Below the pieces are notes generated by a model. That model ran no database searches and had not been told where the DNA came from. It saw only the letters and a list, made by a program, of their open reading frames with translations. A stretch of DNA of 64,000 nt, taken from contig JAMZAV010007125.1 in NCBI GenBank assembly GCA_024449915.1, positions 54,497 to 118,496 on the forward strand, given 5' to 3'. This DNA is from Sweltsa coloradensis (Eukaryota > Arthropoda > Insecta > Plecoptera > Chloroperlidae). Shown here in pieces: positions 34,816-47,499 of the stretch (its first letter is position 1; each line of letters begins with the position of its first letter). A program made the translations under genes and the position numbers.

Positions 34816-35480
34816 TTATTTTAACTTACCAACAATATTTTTTATTTCATTAATATCAGTTTCATAAAAATATAAAGAATTTACTGGGCCCTTTTTTGCC
34901 CTTATGCAAGTAATCAATGAAAGTAGATTTTGTTTAAACTTCCTTGTTTTTACTAAGTTATTTGTTAGGTCAGGGGCCCTTCATTAGCAAAATAGCTATT
35001 AGGATTTTTGCTACCACTATAGAGTCATTTATTAATTCATTGTTACTATTGAGTAGTTTAAATATTTTCAGGGGGCTTAAATAGGTTTTCTGTTTGTCTC
35101 TGAATTTTAAAATTTTTTCCAGATACACTTTGACTTATTGTTAGCTTGAGATATACTGTCCTTAATTTGATTATTTTTTGCTGTTTTTAAAACTTGTTTA
35201 TAAATTTTTAAATATGATTTAACGTAATTTTTGAAGGAATGTCACGTTTTGGAAATGAGTTTTATATAAAGAAGACTTCTCTTATTTAAACTCGAGATTT
35301 TTATACCCTTCATATCCAGTTTTGCTTTTTGTAGAATGGTTTATTTTTATATTTTTTAAAAATGGACAATTTTCACTGATATATGACTGCAGCTTCTGTA
35401 TAAATGTATTGTATTTATCATCAGCCAATTTAGCTTGTGATACAAACATCCCACATTTCTTCTTCAAGTCTCTCGATAAG
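34816..35480 (-). pseudogene. LINE ORF2 linker between endonuclease and reverse transcriptase
   Basis: Open piece at 35,282-35,467 reads MFVSQAKLADDKYNTFIQKL and FLKNIKINHSTKSKTGY, in keeping with the variable linker in this position. No catalytic motif expected or seen. Confidence 0.55.
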
Positions 35481-35489
35481 ATTATCTAA

Positions 35490-36250
35490 TGTGGTATCAT
35501 TTTAAAAATTGAATTTTTTTTGTTGTTGTTGGAGGAATAAAATTGTTACCTTGAATTTTGATTTCTTGAGCATAATGGTCGGGAATACCAAGGTTAGTAC
35601 CTGTGTCTTGAATGGAAGTGTAGTATTTGTTGCTATGTTTCAATGATGGATGATGTTTGCCACCTTTGGTCAACTCTAGTTGGTTCATTTATGGTGAGTA
35701 TAAGGTTAAATGAGCTAAGGAGATTAATTAGTTGATCTTTATTCGGGTCTTTACTATTTGGGGAGACGTTTTTCATTTTAAAATCACCAAAACTACTAAA
35801 TGTTTATTTGATTTTAATAGTTTAGAGATAATTTTTTTCACTTTTTCTAGAAAGGTTTTAATGTTGCCATTTGTGGACCTATAAAATTTCGACGATTTGA
35901 TATTAGATACCGCTAGTGTTTTTTTTATTTGTACTTAAATTCAATTCAATGCAAGCACATTCAAAATTTAAATCACAACTATAGTTGTAATTGTTGGTTT
36001 CTGAGTTACAAGCTCAAACAGTGTGTTGATCACAAGGATTGCAACCCCTCCATGTATATGAGAATTTCTGCAAAACGAGGAAACTAGTGTGTAGTTATCA
36101 ATCCCCAATACTGTTTATACTTTCACTTGTTTTCCAGTGCTCTGATATACATAGCACATCAACGGTTTCATTTTTCGTACTGTGCTCTCTAAAATGTTTT
36201 AAGTCCCTACTTTTGTAAGTGTAAGGCCTTGAATATTTTGATGGAGTATT
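35490..36250 (-). pseudogene. LINE APE-type endonuclease domain
   Basis: The domain nicks the target DNA to start reverse transcription. Minus-strand motifs in order, across frame breaks: QNIQGL, then DVLCISEHWKT (the catalytic glutamate block), YTLVSSFCRNSHIHGG, FECACIELNL, FYRSTNGNIKTFLEKV, FGDFKMKNV (usually GDFN; here the N codon reads K), INEPTRVD, and near the end GIPDHYAQ (usually SDH; here S reads P). The element is therefore probably inactive, unless these are base errors. Confidence 0.8.
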
Positions 36251-36479
36251 CTAATAAATTTTGTACTTTTTATATTGTTGTTTATGTTGTCTTTGTGTTT
36301 TTTAAGGGGGTGTTAGAGGGGGAGTGTTAAGGCTAATGAGAGGTGTTTTGTCATTAGTGTTTTTATCAGCCACGATAATGTCCCTTATGGCTTGGTATGT
36401 CAACTAGTCAACTTTGCTTAGATTTGGATTTATTGTATTTATATGATTTTAAATGAAGAGGTGGTGATCTAATATTTAT

Positions 36480-36660
36480 TTGACGCTGTTTTTGCTTCTT
36501 CCGATAATGATCAGTAAGAAATTTCTATTAACTCTCTGGGGACCATGGTTTTTGAATTCGAAGTTTTTGCCAAGACCCTCACTTGCCATTAGTTCCCTTA
36601 GTTTGTTGATAATTATAATTGGAGAATTGCCTTTATCCACTACTTCGGGTTGTCATGTGG
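36480..36660 (-). pseudogene. Possible end of LINE ORF1
   Basis: Minus-strand frame ending in a stop reads SPIIIINKLRELMASEGLGK and NHGPQRVNRNFLL. Its position just upstream of the endonuclease frame suggests the end of ORF1; no zinc-knuckle or RNA-binding motif is visible. Confidence 0.3.
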
Positions 36661-36669
36661 TGGTAGGTT

Positions 36670-36870
36670 GATTCTCCCCAAGAAGAAGCAGCTGGTACAG
36701 CGTCCTGCTTGGAAGTGGACGCCTGGGCCGTCTCAGACGTTCGCAAATAGGCTGCCATCTCTTTTCCCACTTTGATTGTCCCCAAGAAGAAGCAGCTGGG
36801 ACAGCATCCTGCTTGGAAGTGGACGCCTGGGCCGTCTCAGACGTTCGCAAATAGGCTGGCATCTCTTCCG
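36670..36870. repeat. 104-bp tandem duplication
   Basis: gattctccccaagaagaagc at 36,670 and gattgtccccaagaagaagc at 36,774 begin two nearly identical copies containing ctgcttggaagtggacgcct and gacgttcgcaaatagg. It sits at the 5' side of the LINE and could be part of its 5' region. Confidence 0.9.
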
Positions 36871-37029
36871 ACGCAGGACAGTGTAGGCCTACAACGTTCA
36901 GTTTGCATATGGATGTTTTGTCTATGTATTGTCATCTCCTCCGACGCCAGTGGACAATACAGCGCCCTGTGCCGAGCCAGATGATCGCACCTGGGGTGGC
37001 GTCCCCTCTTGCGTCTCAAACAACCGTAT

Positions 37030-37260
37030 TCTCACTGACCGTATCGCAAATGACCGACTTTTGTCTCATTTGGCCGACTCCGTACGTCACAGAAATGTCG
37101 GCCATTTGAGACTACGGTCATATGCGACTACGGCCATATGAGACTACGGTCATTTAAGACTTCGGTCAAATGAGACTCGGTCGGTTTGAGACTCATGTTT
37201 AAAGTCGGTCCCTTTGAGATTACGGTCGAATGAGACTACGGTCAAATGAGGACGCAAACC
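37030..37260 (+). repeat. 16-bp minisatellite (catttgagactacggt)
   Basis: From 37,090 at least five consecutive units keep a 15-16 bp period, varying at the catttg part (catatg, caaatg, catttaa). The first 60 bp carries the unit in the opposite orientation (gaccgtatcgcaaatg, gtctcatttggccg), so the tract is partly inverted. A degraded relative lies at 48,530-48,790. Confidence 0.85.
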
Positions 37261-37950
37261 CCTCGTGAGTACAAAAATAACAAATATTTCGAGGGCAAGG
37301 TTTTGTGTTTATTGGCTATATGTCCTGACGAAGGCCCAAACCCCACCCCCGCCTCTAAGTGTGTATTTCTAACTTGAATGAACTAACGTGGATACGTGAG
37401 TGCCCAATAAAATTTTTAAAGAGCCAAAGAGAAAGCAACAGTGTTTGTTTCATTTTAGTCTAGTAGCTATGTGGAATGTTCTCCACGGGCCTGAAGGGAA
37501 AGTAAAACCCTTTCCCAAGATTATTTTTTGTTTTAATTTTTTTGGTCTTTATGTATAACCCTCAACGTATGATGTTGTTCTTATCCACAGCGTTGATGTT
37601 TTTCCCAACAGTAATAATTGATTAAAAAAAATAGTGGAAAAAATTTTTTTTTTTTTTACAATAAAAACGTTTCAGATATCAGCTTCTATTTCAAAAAAAA
37701 TCAAAAAAATTTTTTTGCCTGTAAAGGGGGGGAAGGTACGATAGTAAAACAAATGAAGTGAGTACTTTTTTGTTTTACATTTTTAAAAAAAACATAATAA
37801 AACAAGCAAAAACAATGCCAAGGTAACAAATATTAACAAAAAAAAAAGGGTCGAATAAAGGGTGATTTTAAAAACGGATTCTTTTTTAACTAAAACTAGG
37901 CCACTTCGGGGGGAAACGTTTTTTTAGTCCCCGTTGAGGGTTTTAGCTAT
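37261..37950. other. No recognised gene; base quality drops from here
   Basis: AATAAA at ~37,408 without upstream coding sequence. From about 37,480 the sequence is dominated by A, T and G runs. Confidence 0.4.
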
Positions 37951-40230
37951 TTTGTGGGTTTTGGTATGCGGGGGAAAATTTACTGTTTTGAAAAATCATT
38001 TTTTTTTTTTAATTGGATAATTTTTAAAAAAATTAGTATTAATGGTTTAGGGAAATATAAAATTAAATAGAAATGTAAAATATCTCGAGGCTTAAAGCAT
38101 GCTTATTGATGCATTTTGGGTTTGATTGTTGCTAAGTTTCTTTTTAATAATTCTACACCTAAAAAAACTTATTTTAAAAAACATTTTTTTTCTATGAATT
38201 CTGGCAATTTTTTTTCAACTTTTTTTTTTAAAAAAGGTACTACTAAAAAACTGAACTTTGTGGGACCCACCCTTTTGGGGTTCAGAATGGCCCCAAAATT
38301 TCCCGGGAAAATATCGCATTAAAAATCGGAAAACAATCGGAAAAAAATCGTAATAGAAACGATATTCAAAGATATATTTTTTTTGATTGTAACCCTCCCC
38401 AAAAAAACGGGGAAAGGTCTAAGTTCAGAGTTTTTAAAGGGCCCCTCTCCAATTGTCATAAAGGGATCGCATTTTGCCTTTGGACTGGTAAAACCCGCGA
38501 AAAAAAGGAAACCAGAAAAAAAAAAAAAAAAACGAGCTTTTTTTTTGGAGGGGGGTCAGTAAAATTGAAGTTTTCCCGTTTTGGGCTCATCCAAATACAA
38601 ATTTTATACTGGCCGCTTCCGAACGTTTTACTGGTCGCTTTGGGATGGTGAGCCTTTTTTTGCAATTTTTTTAGTTTGCGTGGGTTCTCTCTACTTTTCC
38701 CAGTTCTTTCTGAACCTTTTAAAGGGTGATTGTTGTAAAGTTTCTTTTGGTTATTTGGGTTAAAGGGATTATATACCTAAAAAAAACTTAATTAAAACCT
38801 TTTTTTTTCTATGGATTCTGACAAACTTTTCCAATTTTTTTTAAAAAGGTACTACAGAAACCAAAAACCAATTAATATCCAGGAAAAATATAAACCTTGT
38901 AGCCCCACCCGTTTGGTCAGAATCTCCCCAAAATGTCACAAAAATATCGCATTTAAAAATCAAAAAAAATCTTTTAAAAATTACGATTTTCATGGAAAAT
39001 ATTTCTTCGATTTACCCAAAAACGAAAGGATCAATTTCAAAAATTTCAAAGGCCCCCTTAAATTTTTCCCTTAAGATCCCATATACCTTTTTCCCCCGGA
39101 AAAGAGAGCAAAAAAAAAGGAAAAAAAATCCAAGAAAAACAAAAAAAAAAAACACCCGAGCTATTTTTTTTTATTATTTTTTTTTTTTGGGGGGGGGGGG
39201 GGTCAGTGAAATGAAGACTTCGCTTGGGCTCATAAAATTAAAAGGAATCCCCTTTGGGAAAGGGAAAATTGCCCAATTTGCCCCAACCTAGCAAAATTTT
39301 CCCACGACAACGAAAAAACCCTTAGGAAATCGGCAAGTTTTTAATTTTCTAAAATTTTTTTTGGGTATATTATCCCGAGTGAAGTGAAATTTTTCACGAG
39401 TCACTTAAAATTTGATATTCTTTGGGTATTTAGAGGCGAATTTGGTGGTCGCTATTAGGGGTTTAAAATGGGCCCGTTCCCCGAACACTTTTTTTAGTCT
39501 CTTTTGTGGATGATTTTTTTTTGTAAGTCTTTAGTATGAGTAGATCTCTTTACTTTTTAAAATCCTAAAATTGAAAAATTCTTTTTTGGGGAAATTGGGA
39601 TTATAAAGTAATAAAAAAATTCTTTTGGAAAAACCAAAAAATTAATAAAAATGTAAAATCCAAAATATCTGTGAAGGCCCGAAGATTTATTTTTTTGAAA
39701 CGCATTGTAGATTTTGTTGTCAATTTTCTATAGTTACAATTTTTTAATTTAAACCCCAAAAAAAAAGTTATTTTAAAAACCCCTTTATGTCTATGGATCA
39801 AATTAACTTTTAAATTTTTTCTTAAAAAGGGTATACATCACCTTTCCCCTAATGCCCTTTTTAAAAAAAAAAACTTTTGTAGTCCCAAACCCTTTTTGGG
39901 TCAGAATGGGCCCCAAATATCACGAAAATACGCATAAAAAATCAAAAAATATTTTAAAAGACGATATTCATGAGAAATTTTTTCTTGGGATTGTCCCCAA
40001 AAAAACGGGGGCGGGGTTCAAAGTTCGAGATTTGGGAAGGTCCCCCCCAAAAAATTTTAAATCAAGATCGCAGAATTGCCGTTTGCCCGGGTGGGAGAAA
40101 ACAAACAGACAAAAAAAAAAAAAAAAGCAAAAAAACAAAAAAAAAAAACTTGGAGCTGAATTTTTTGGGGGGCCAAGTAAAATTTAAAGTCTTCGCTTCG
40201 CTCATTAAACTACTTGGCTATTTCAAACCG
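37951..40230 (+). repeat. Dispersed repeat family B, about three consecutive copies
   Basis: Each copy shows, in order: ttttagtttgcgtggg, a block with ttctatggattctggcaa, an aaaggtactac block, gccccacccgtttggtcaga, aatatcgca..aaaaatcgaaa, cgatattcatgaga, acgtggcaagtctaagttca-type sequence, a poly-A stretch, and gtcttcgcttcgctcat. Copies end near 38,560, 39,245 and 40,215. The family shares its terminal cttcgcttcgctc motif with family A but not its body. Heavily degraded; non-coding. Confidence 0.5.
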
Positions 40231-41574
40231 AATCACTCAGTAAAAGAAGATCTTACAACCTCCATACCATCCCTTTTTTTTGTACCCAGTTATTTTTTTC
40301 GTGTCAAGATTAAATCAATTAGAAGGGTTTGCCCGGGGCTGCACCACCCAATTACTTGGTTTTTCCCACTTATACGTCGAATGGCTTTTTTTTGATCCTT
40401 TAAAATTTTTTCCAAAATCATTTTTTCCTAATTTGGGGGGGGGGGGGTATAAAAATAATATCCCCAAATATTCGAAATGCTAATATACAATTAAAACCGG
40501 GCCCGTATTTTGGCCCCGCTAATTAATTTCCCTGTATCCCTATTAGAAAATCCAATTTTTTCCCTGTTTTTGTATTAACACTTTTTAACATGTGTTTAAA
40601 CACTGGGTTTTACCCCCCCCCCCGGAAATAATTAAAACCTTTATCGGGGGATTTTTTAAATTCTGTAACAATAATTTCAATTACCTCTTTTCCCACCTCT
40701 TTTTTTAAAGCATAATTCAGTCTCATTTATTTATTAATTCTGTTTTCCATTTGCCTTTACATTGTGCTACTTTAGTTAGTTTTTCACCCCATAGCCCCCA
40801 AATATATTCTTGCTATTTCCCCTCATTTTTCTTTTAGTCAAATTTAATTTCAAAAATATTTGCCCCCACTGTTGAAAAGCCCCGTGTTAAATCTGCAAAA
40901 AAATTGATAGAAAACACTTAGCAAACTCTTTCCCTCTACTTCCCGGCATTGATACAATTTTATGAAAGTTTATTCTTTTCCGTTATACCTTTTAAAAACC
41001 CTAAAAAAAACACCTTCCCCTTGAATGTTTAGCCCGCACTTGGGGAAATCAAAGGGGGTTTCCCCTTACGCCCTCAGGGGTCCTTCAAAATACAAAGAGC
41101 AATGACAGAACTAAAATTTTGCGCTTATGATTTTAAACCCATTCCACGGTGAAATGGAAATTATCATGTTTTCCAGAAATTAAAGAGTTTTTAAAATAGT
41201 TTGGCCCTGGAAATTTTTAAAAAATTTTTCTCAAAAAAAGGGTCAAAAGTCGTACCAAAATAATTTAAAAAAAAGCGTTCAAAACCCTTTGCTATAGTTT
41301 GGGGCCCTCTGGAGAAAATTTGGGTAGTACAATTTTCACATGAGTACGTAAATGAAGTATGCGTTTTCCGAAAAAAAAGATATTATAGACAAAAATATAA
41401 ATAAAATTTTCCCCCGAGAAAGGGCCACTTATTTGTTTAATTTCAAGTTTTAGTCGCTTTTCTGTTTTGGTCCCATATAATATAGTATCCAAAATTTTGT
41501 TACCGACATTGCGGGTTAGTTTAGGGGGTTTTAAAATTTTAAACTTTCGGGTTTTGTTGTTAGAATGCCAGTCA
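40231..41574. other. No recognised gene or repeat
   Basis: AT-rich, low-quality DNA. Open frames here are short and compositionally biased. A long C run lies near 40,612-40,623. Confidence 0.4.
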
Positions 41575-42400
41575 TTTTTGGGGGAGCGAGCAAAACGAAG
41601 CGAAGTTTTCCTTTTCACTACACTGGAGAAAATAACCCGGGAATGTTTTTTTTTTTTTCTTTCTTTTTTTTTTTCTTTTTTTTTGATTGTGTTTTTGGGC
41701 CACACGTTTCCGGGCCCTAAACCCGTACTCCAATTGCGATGAAAATTTTTGAAGGAAAAAAAAATCTCTGAATTTAAAACTGCCACTTTTTTTAAGCGCA
41801 ATCGAAAAATTATTTTCTTTAAAAATCGAAATTTTTAGGGGTTTTTTTTCGTTTTTTAAAACTTTTTCTTCGACTTATAACACCTTAATCTTTATCCGAT
41901 TTTATATTTTTGTCACAAAACCCCTTTTTTATAAATTTAAATTTAACCCCGGTGAAATTTTAGCGCAATAAAAAAAATTATTTTTATAAAAAATCGCAAT
42001 TTACGTTTTTTTTTTTTAAATTTTAAAAATTCTTCGACTTTTTTAATACCTACATGCTTTGTCCGATTGTAAGATTTTTTACAAAACCCTTTAAATTTTA
42101 TGAATTAATATATTCGTTTAAAATTGAGGAAATTTCAAATAATTATTTTTTTTAAAAAAAATTGCAATTTTACTTTTTTTTTTTTTAATGACGATTACCT
42201 AAAAAAAAAAATTTTTAAGTAATTTTTTTTTTTTATTTTTTTTAATTTTAAAAAAAAATCAACTTTGTAATGTTTTTTTTTCACAAACAACAAAAAATTC
42301 CGCCAAAAAAAAAATGGCGCTCAATGCCCCCAATTTTACGCTCTTTCCAACAAGGGCGGCGGGACTTGAGCGTTTTCCCCTAGAAACCCCATCATTTTTT
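41575..42400 (-). repeat. Dispersed repeat family A, copy 3 (inverted)
   Basis: Starts gcgagcaaaacgaagcgaag and cactacactggag, followed by a T tract. Then ~165-bp units with cttcgacttataacacc and catgctttgtccgattgtaa. Ends near cgggacttgagcgttttcc. Confidence 0.65.
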
Positions 42401-43479
42401 TTTCCCCCGATTGTAATGATTTTTCACAGAACAACAAAAAAAATCTGCATTCCGCTTGCCCCTTTCAACCCCCAAATTTAACGCTCAAAAAAACCAACCG
42501 CCTATAAATGCGTTTGCGAAGTTTCCTAGTCATAAATAAATAACACTTTACATTGAAATAGAGAAATAAAAATAAATAAAGAATCGATACGGGGTTAACA
42601 ATAAAATAAAAAAAAATACAATAAAATAAAAAATCAGAACTACGTTTCAATAAAATAGGAGACATTAACAAACCATAATGATGAAATGCTTTTTTTTTTT
42701 GTAAAACAGGGGCATTTTTTGTCAAATTTTATAGATAAAACCCCCTAAACGAAGTATTACTCAAAAAAACAGCATTGGCCTAAAATGTTTATTAAAAAGG
42801 GGTTTTTGAAAAAAATGAAAACGTGGGGTCAAAACTAAAGGGGAATTAAAACCTTTCTTTAAATGTTACGGGGTTCAATCCTGAAAAAAAGGTTTTTTTC
42901 ATACTTAAAAATAATTAAATTTTTACTTCGAGGGGTGTGTGTGATACGCCATAAACCCACCAAATCGCTGAATAGATTGCTCAAAAATTTTTAAAAACGA
43001 CTTTTCCGCGGCTAACAAAAGCAGAAATTCTGTTCTTTTTAAAACCCAAGGAACAAAATTTTTAAAAATATAGGTGAACATGGTGGATTAAATTTTTTAA
43101 CGAAAAATGGTTTTGTTTTTTCAAGGAGTCTTTTTTATCTAATCATATTTTTTCCGGGCTTTTGGGTGCTTTGCGGGGACCAAGGGGTATCGAATAAAAA
43201 GCTAAAGGTTCCCCAAAAATTTCGCTGGGCGGGGAGTTTGATTAACCTTGCAATCTCAACAGTTTTTTGAAACAAACTATGTTTCCATGTACTGTATATG
43301 AAATTTAAATTTGCAGGGGGGGGGGAAATTTATCTAGAAACTTTTAATCTGTTTTCCTCACATTTGTAAAAAAAATTGATTATTGTTTTTATAAAATTTG
43401 CAAACTAGATATTTACACTCCCAAAGGGGGTTTTAAAAAATTTGAATTTATTAAAAAATGGGAAAGCTTCGCAAACGTT
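42401..43479. other. No recognised gene
   Basis: AT-rich tracts, including (aataaa)-like runs at 42,540-42,630. Nothing assignable. Confidence 0.4.
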
Positions 43480-44430
43480 TTTTCCCAGGCGCGTTGTTGG
43501 ATGAGCTTTAAGGGTGCTTGAGTGCAATGACTGTTTTTATGGGGTTTTTCTGTTGTTGGTAAAAAAATCATTACTAACTCGAATTTTTTTTTTTAAATGG
43601 AAAAACGTTTAAAGGGTCCCGCCGCGTTTTTGGGGATGAGGGGAATTTTGGTGCATTGACTCCCATGGGGTTATGCGGATTTTCTTTTGTTCTGTTAAAA
43701 AAATCATTATAAGTTTAAGTTTTTTTAAATTAAAAAAAATTAAAAAAAAAAAAATTAAAAACCTTTTTTTTTAAATTTTTTAAATTTAAATCGTTTTTTA
43801 AAAAAAAGGAAAAAAAATCGAAACATTAAAATTTTCATAAGAAAAAATTTATTGATTGCCCCAAAAATTTTTAACAGGGAATATTTTAAATTTTCATAAA
43901 AAAAAGGTTCTGTGAAAAAATCTTTTACAATAAAAAATAAAGCAGTAGGTTTTATAAGTCAAAGAATTTTTTAAAAAAAAAAAGAAAAAACTTTTTAAAA
44001 TTTTCGTTTTTCACGAGAAAAAATTTTTTGGGTTGCCTAAAAATTTCACACAAATCCCCTTAATTCAAAAAAATTGATTTCTGAAAAAAAAATCATTTAA
44101 AATCGGATAAGCATGTGGGTGTTTATAAGCTGAAGAAATTTTTAAAAAATCGAAAAAAAAATTCGAAAAATTTGGGGAGTTTGTAAGGGAAAAATAATTT
44201 TTCGATGGTTTTAAAAACGGGGCATTTTCTTGGTTGGGAGTTTTTCAAAGGGCCTCCAAAAAATTTTCATCGCAATTGGCGTATCGGTTTACCCGGGAAT
44301 CGTCCCTCAAGACACACAATAATAAAAAAAAAAAAAAAAAAACTTTTCCGGATTTTTTTCCCCCGTGTAGTAAAAGGGATCTTCGCTTCGCTCCCCTTCG
44401 TCGTACGCTGGGCAAACGCCACCCAATTTA
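43480..44430 (+). repeat. Dispersed repeat family A, copy 4
   Basis: Has gcgcgttgttggatgagc, a partial start repeated near 43,600 (aaaacgtttaaagggtcccg), ~165-bp units with agcatgtgggtgtttataag, and the end gatcttcgcttcgctcc near 44,395. Confidence 0.55.
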
Positions 44431-44639
44431 AATTTAAAATTTAAAAAAAAAAATTTAAACTTTTTTTTTTTTAAATCTTGTTAGTGGGGCGAAAATTTGG
44501 GCTTTTGGAGCTGCCATGTGTTATGGGGGATTTTCTGTTGTTGGGAAAAAAAAACCTTTGGCTAACTCGAAGTTTTTTTAAAAACTATTTAAAACGTAAA
44601 GCCCCACCGCTTTGAGGGTAAAACTTTTTTAAGGGTTTT

Positions 44640-46140
44640 TAGTTTGCGTGGGGATATTTTTACTTTTCCCAAGTGCTTTGTTTTGGGCTGCCTTGCTTGT
44701 AGGTGATTGTTAAACAAGTTTCTTTTGTTGTAAATTGTTATTTTTTTACCGTAAAAAACGTATATTAAAAGCTTTATTTCTATGGATGCGGGCCTAACTT
44801 TTTCAATTTTTTTCTTTCAAAAGGTATTTACATCACCAAAACCCAAATGTCCATGTATTATGTCGTTGTACCCCCCACCTGTTTGGTCAAAATCGGCCCA
44901 AATGGCACGAAAATATCGAAATTTTAAACCGAAAAAAAATTATTTTAAAAGCTTTATTTCTATGGATTCGCTTTTTTTTTCCAATTTTTTCTTTAAAAAG
45001 GTACTACATCACCAAAACCCTTAATTTTCATGTTTTAAAAATAAACATTAAAAGCCCTTCCCTTTTTGGTCGAATGGGCCCCAAAGGGCCCCAAATATCG
45101 CACTATAAATCGAAAAAATCGTAAAAACAAATTTCATGAAAATATTTCTTCAATGTACCCAAAAACGGGGCCACGTCTAATTTTCAGAGATTTCGAAGGT
45201 CCCCCCCCAAATTTTTCATAAGACGGATTACCTTTTTGCCCGGTAGAGAGCGAATCCCCCGGCCAAAAAAAAACCCCCGGGGGTAAAATTTTGGGGGGGT
45301 TGTAAAATTTGGGAAGTCTTCGCTTGGGTCAAAATTTAAATTTTAAACTGGGAAAAACGCTAAAGTCCCCCCGCTTTTGGGGGAAATCCCCTTTTTTTTA
45401 ATTTTTTAGTTTGCGGGGGATATCTTTTTTTTACAAGTGCTTTGTTTTGCTGCCTATGCATTGTGGGGTTATTTTTTGAAAAATTTTTCAAATTTTTTTG
45501 AAAATTGTTATTATTTACCGAAAAAAACGTATTTTAAAAAAGTTTATTTCTATGGATGCTGGCTAATTTTTTAATTTTTTTTTTTTCAAAAGGTCTACAT
45601 CACCAAAACCCTAAAGGGCCCATGTATAATATGTACGTTGTAGCCCCACCTTTTTGGTCATATGGGACCAAAGGGGCACGAAAATATCGCCCCAAAAACC
45701 GAAAAAAAACTTATTTTAAAAAAGCTTTTTTTTCTATGGATTCTGGCAATTTTTTTCCCAACTTTTTTTTTTAAAAAAAGGAAACACATAAACAAAAACC
45801 CTTTAAATTTTCATGTATAATATGAACATTGAAACCCCTTCCCCGTTTGGTCAGAATGGGGGCCCAAAATGGCACAAAAAAAATCGAACTAAAAATCGAA
45901 AAAAATCGTAAAAGAAAGATATTCATGAGAAATATTTTTAAACTGTCCCCCAAAAACGTGGCACTTTTCTAAGTTCAAGTTTTTCCCGAAGGTCCCCTCC
46001 AATTTTATAAGATCGGATTTTTTCCCGTTTCCCCCGGGGTAGGGGAGCGAAAAAAACAGAAAAAAAAAAAACCCGGGGAAAAATTTTGGGGGGGGTTTAG
46101 GGGAAATTGAAGTTTTCGTTTTTGGGTTTCTTTCCTTAAA
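44640..46140 (+). repeat. Dispersed repeat family B, two or more copies
   Basis: tatttctatggatgctggc-type blocks near 44,785, 44,960, 45,550 and 45,735. cacctgtttggtca and cccgtttggtcagaatg blocks. Copy ends near 45,330 (gtcttcgcttgggtc) and 46,130. Bases are heavily corrupted into short homopolymers. Confidence 0.45.
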
Positions 46141-46790
46141 ATTTTAAATTTAACTTAATTTTTTTTATAATTGGGAAATTTTTATCAAAAAAAAAAAAAC
46201 TTTTAAAATTGCGTTTTTCTAAAAAAAAATTTTATTCGATTGCGCCAAATTATTTCAAAAAATTTTGGGTTTCCCTGTGAAAAAATCTTTTAAAAAAGGG
46301 ATAAAGCATGTAGGGGGTTATATAATTTAAAAGAATTGTTTTAAAACAGAAAAAACCTTTAAAATTTCGATTTTAAATGAAAAAATTTTTTTTTCGATTG
46401 CGCTCAAATTTCACATAAAAATTCTTAATTAATAAAATTAGGGTTCTGTGAAAAAATCTTTTAAAATGGGATAAAGCTTTTAGGTTTTTATAAGTCGAAG
46501 AAATGGGGTTAAATCGAAAAAAAAAAAAAAAATTTGCGATTTTCATGAGAAAAAATTTTCCGTTTGCGCCCCCAAAAACGGGGGCATTTCTTTGTTCAAA
46601 AGATTTCGAAGGCTTTCAAAAATTTTTCATTGAAATTTGGTTTTGGGTTTTTTACCCCAAAAATCGTTTTTTAACAAACAAAACAAAAATACAAAACAAA
46701 AAAAAAATAAAAAACTTTCCCGGGTTTTTTTTCCCCCAGTGTAGGGGGAAATGGAATCTTCGCTACGCTCATCCAAAAACAAAGCATACG
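46141..46790 (+). repeat. Dispersed repeat family A, copy 5
   Basis: Units with ataaagcatgtagggggtta and tcgattgcgctcaaatt, then cagtgtagggggaaatggaa and tcttcgctacgctcatcc. Confidence 0.6.
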
Positions 46791-47499
46791 AAAGGCCCCA
46801 TCCCCTTTGGGTCTACCCCATAAATTGAAACAGAAAAGATTCTTAATTTTTTAAAACTGCAGGCGGATTTGTTTTGGAAAGGTTTTGGGGGGGACTACCC
46901 CCTTTTGTTTTGTTTGTATGCAAGGTTTTAGCCAGTGGTGATTCCATTTTACTAGTCCCGGGATTAACAAACCCAAACCCCAAAAAATTTTTTTTGTAAT
47001 TCATTTTGGTTTTGAGATGGTAAACTTTGGGTAATTTAAAAATAGTTCCTTCATAGTTTTTTTTTAAATTTTATTCTTTTTAAAATTTGGGGTCTTTTTT
47101 AACCCTTTCAGTCCCCTACTGTTTTTCGGGGGGTTTCTTTAAATTAAAAACAAAGGGGCCCTAAAACGCTATGCCCCGGGCCAATGTCTTTTTTTTTTGG
47201 GGGAGTTTTTTTGGTTGGGGGATTTTGGTATACACAGACTTTGAGTGATAAAAAAAATACGAAAATTTTGTTTGAAATTTTTTTAAAGGACGGGAAAAGG
47301 TCCATCATTAGAACGAAAAATATACTGTGATTTAACTTTTTCCTCCTACTGGTGCGGCGCGCAACGGGCCTGCTTTTAATTTTTTTTAAGCGAAAACTGT
47401 AATGTTGATACTTGTTTTCCTTTTATCAACGAAATTTAAATTGATATGTTTTTTTTAAAATTTCAGGGTTTGCCAGAAAACCCCAAATCGTAAAAAAAA
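46791..47499. other. No recognised gene
   Basis: Low-quality AT-rich DNA without an identifiable feature. Confidence 0.4.

Larger units (their letters stand above)
33049..36870 (-). mobile_element. LINE (non-LTR retrotransposon), nearly full coding region, degraded
   Basis: Read on the minus strand: an ORF1-like end, an APE-type endonuclease, a reverse transcriptase, a C-terminal tail, a 3' region, then a tail of three attgaa-type hexamers abutting the satellite at 33,048/33,049. The 5' boundary is uncertain and may include the 104-bp duplication. The coding region is broken by stops and frameshifts. Motif set resembles the Jockey/CR1/I-type group, but the clade is not settled. Confidence 0.85.
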
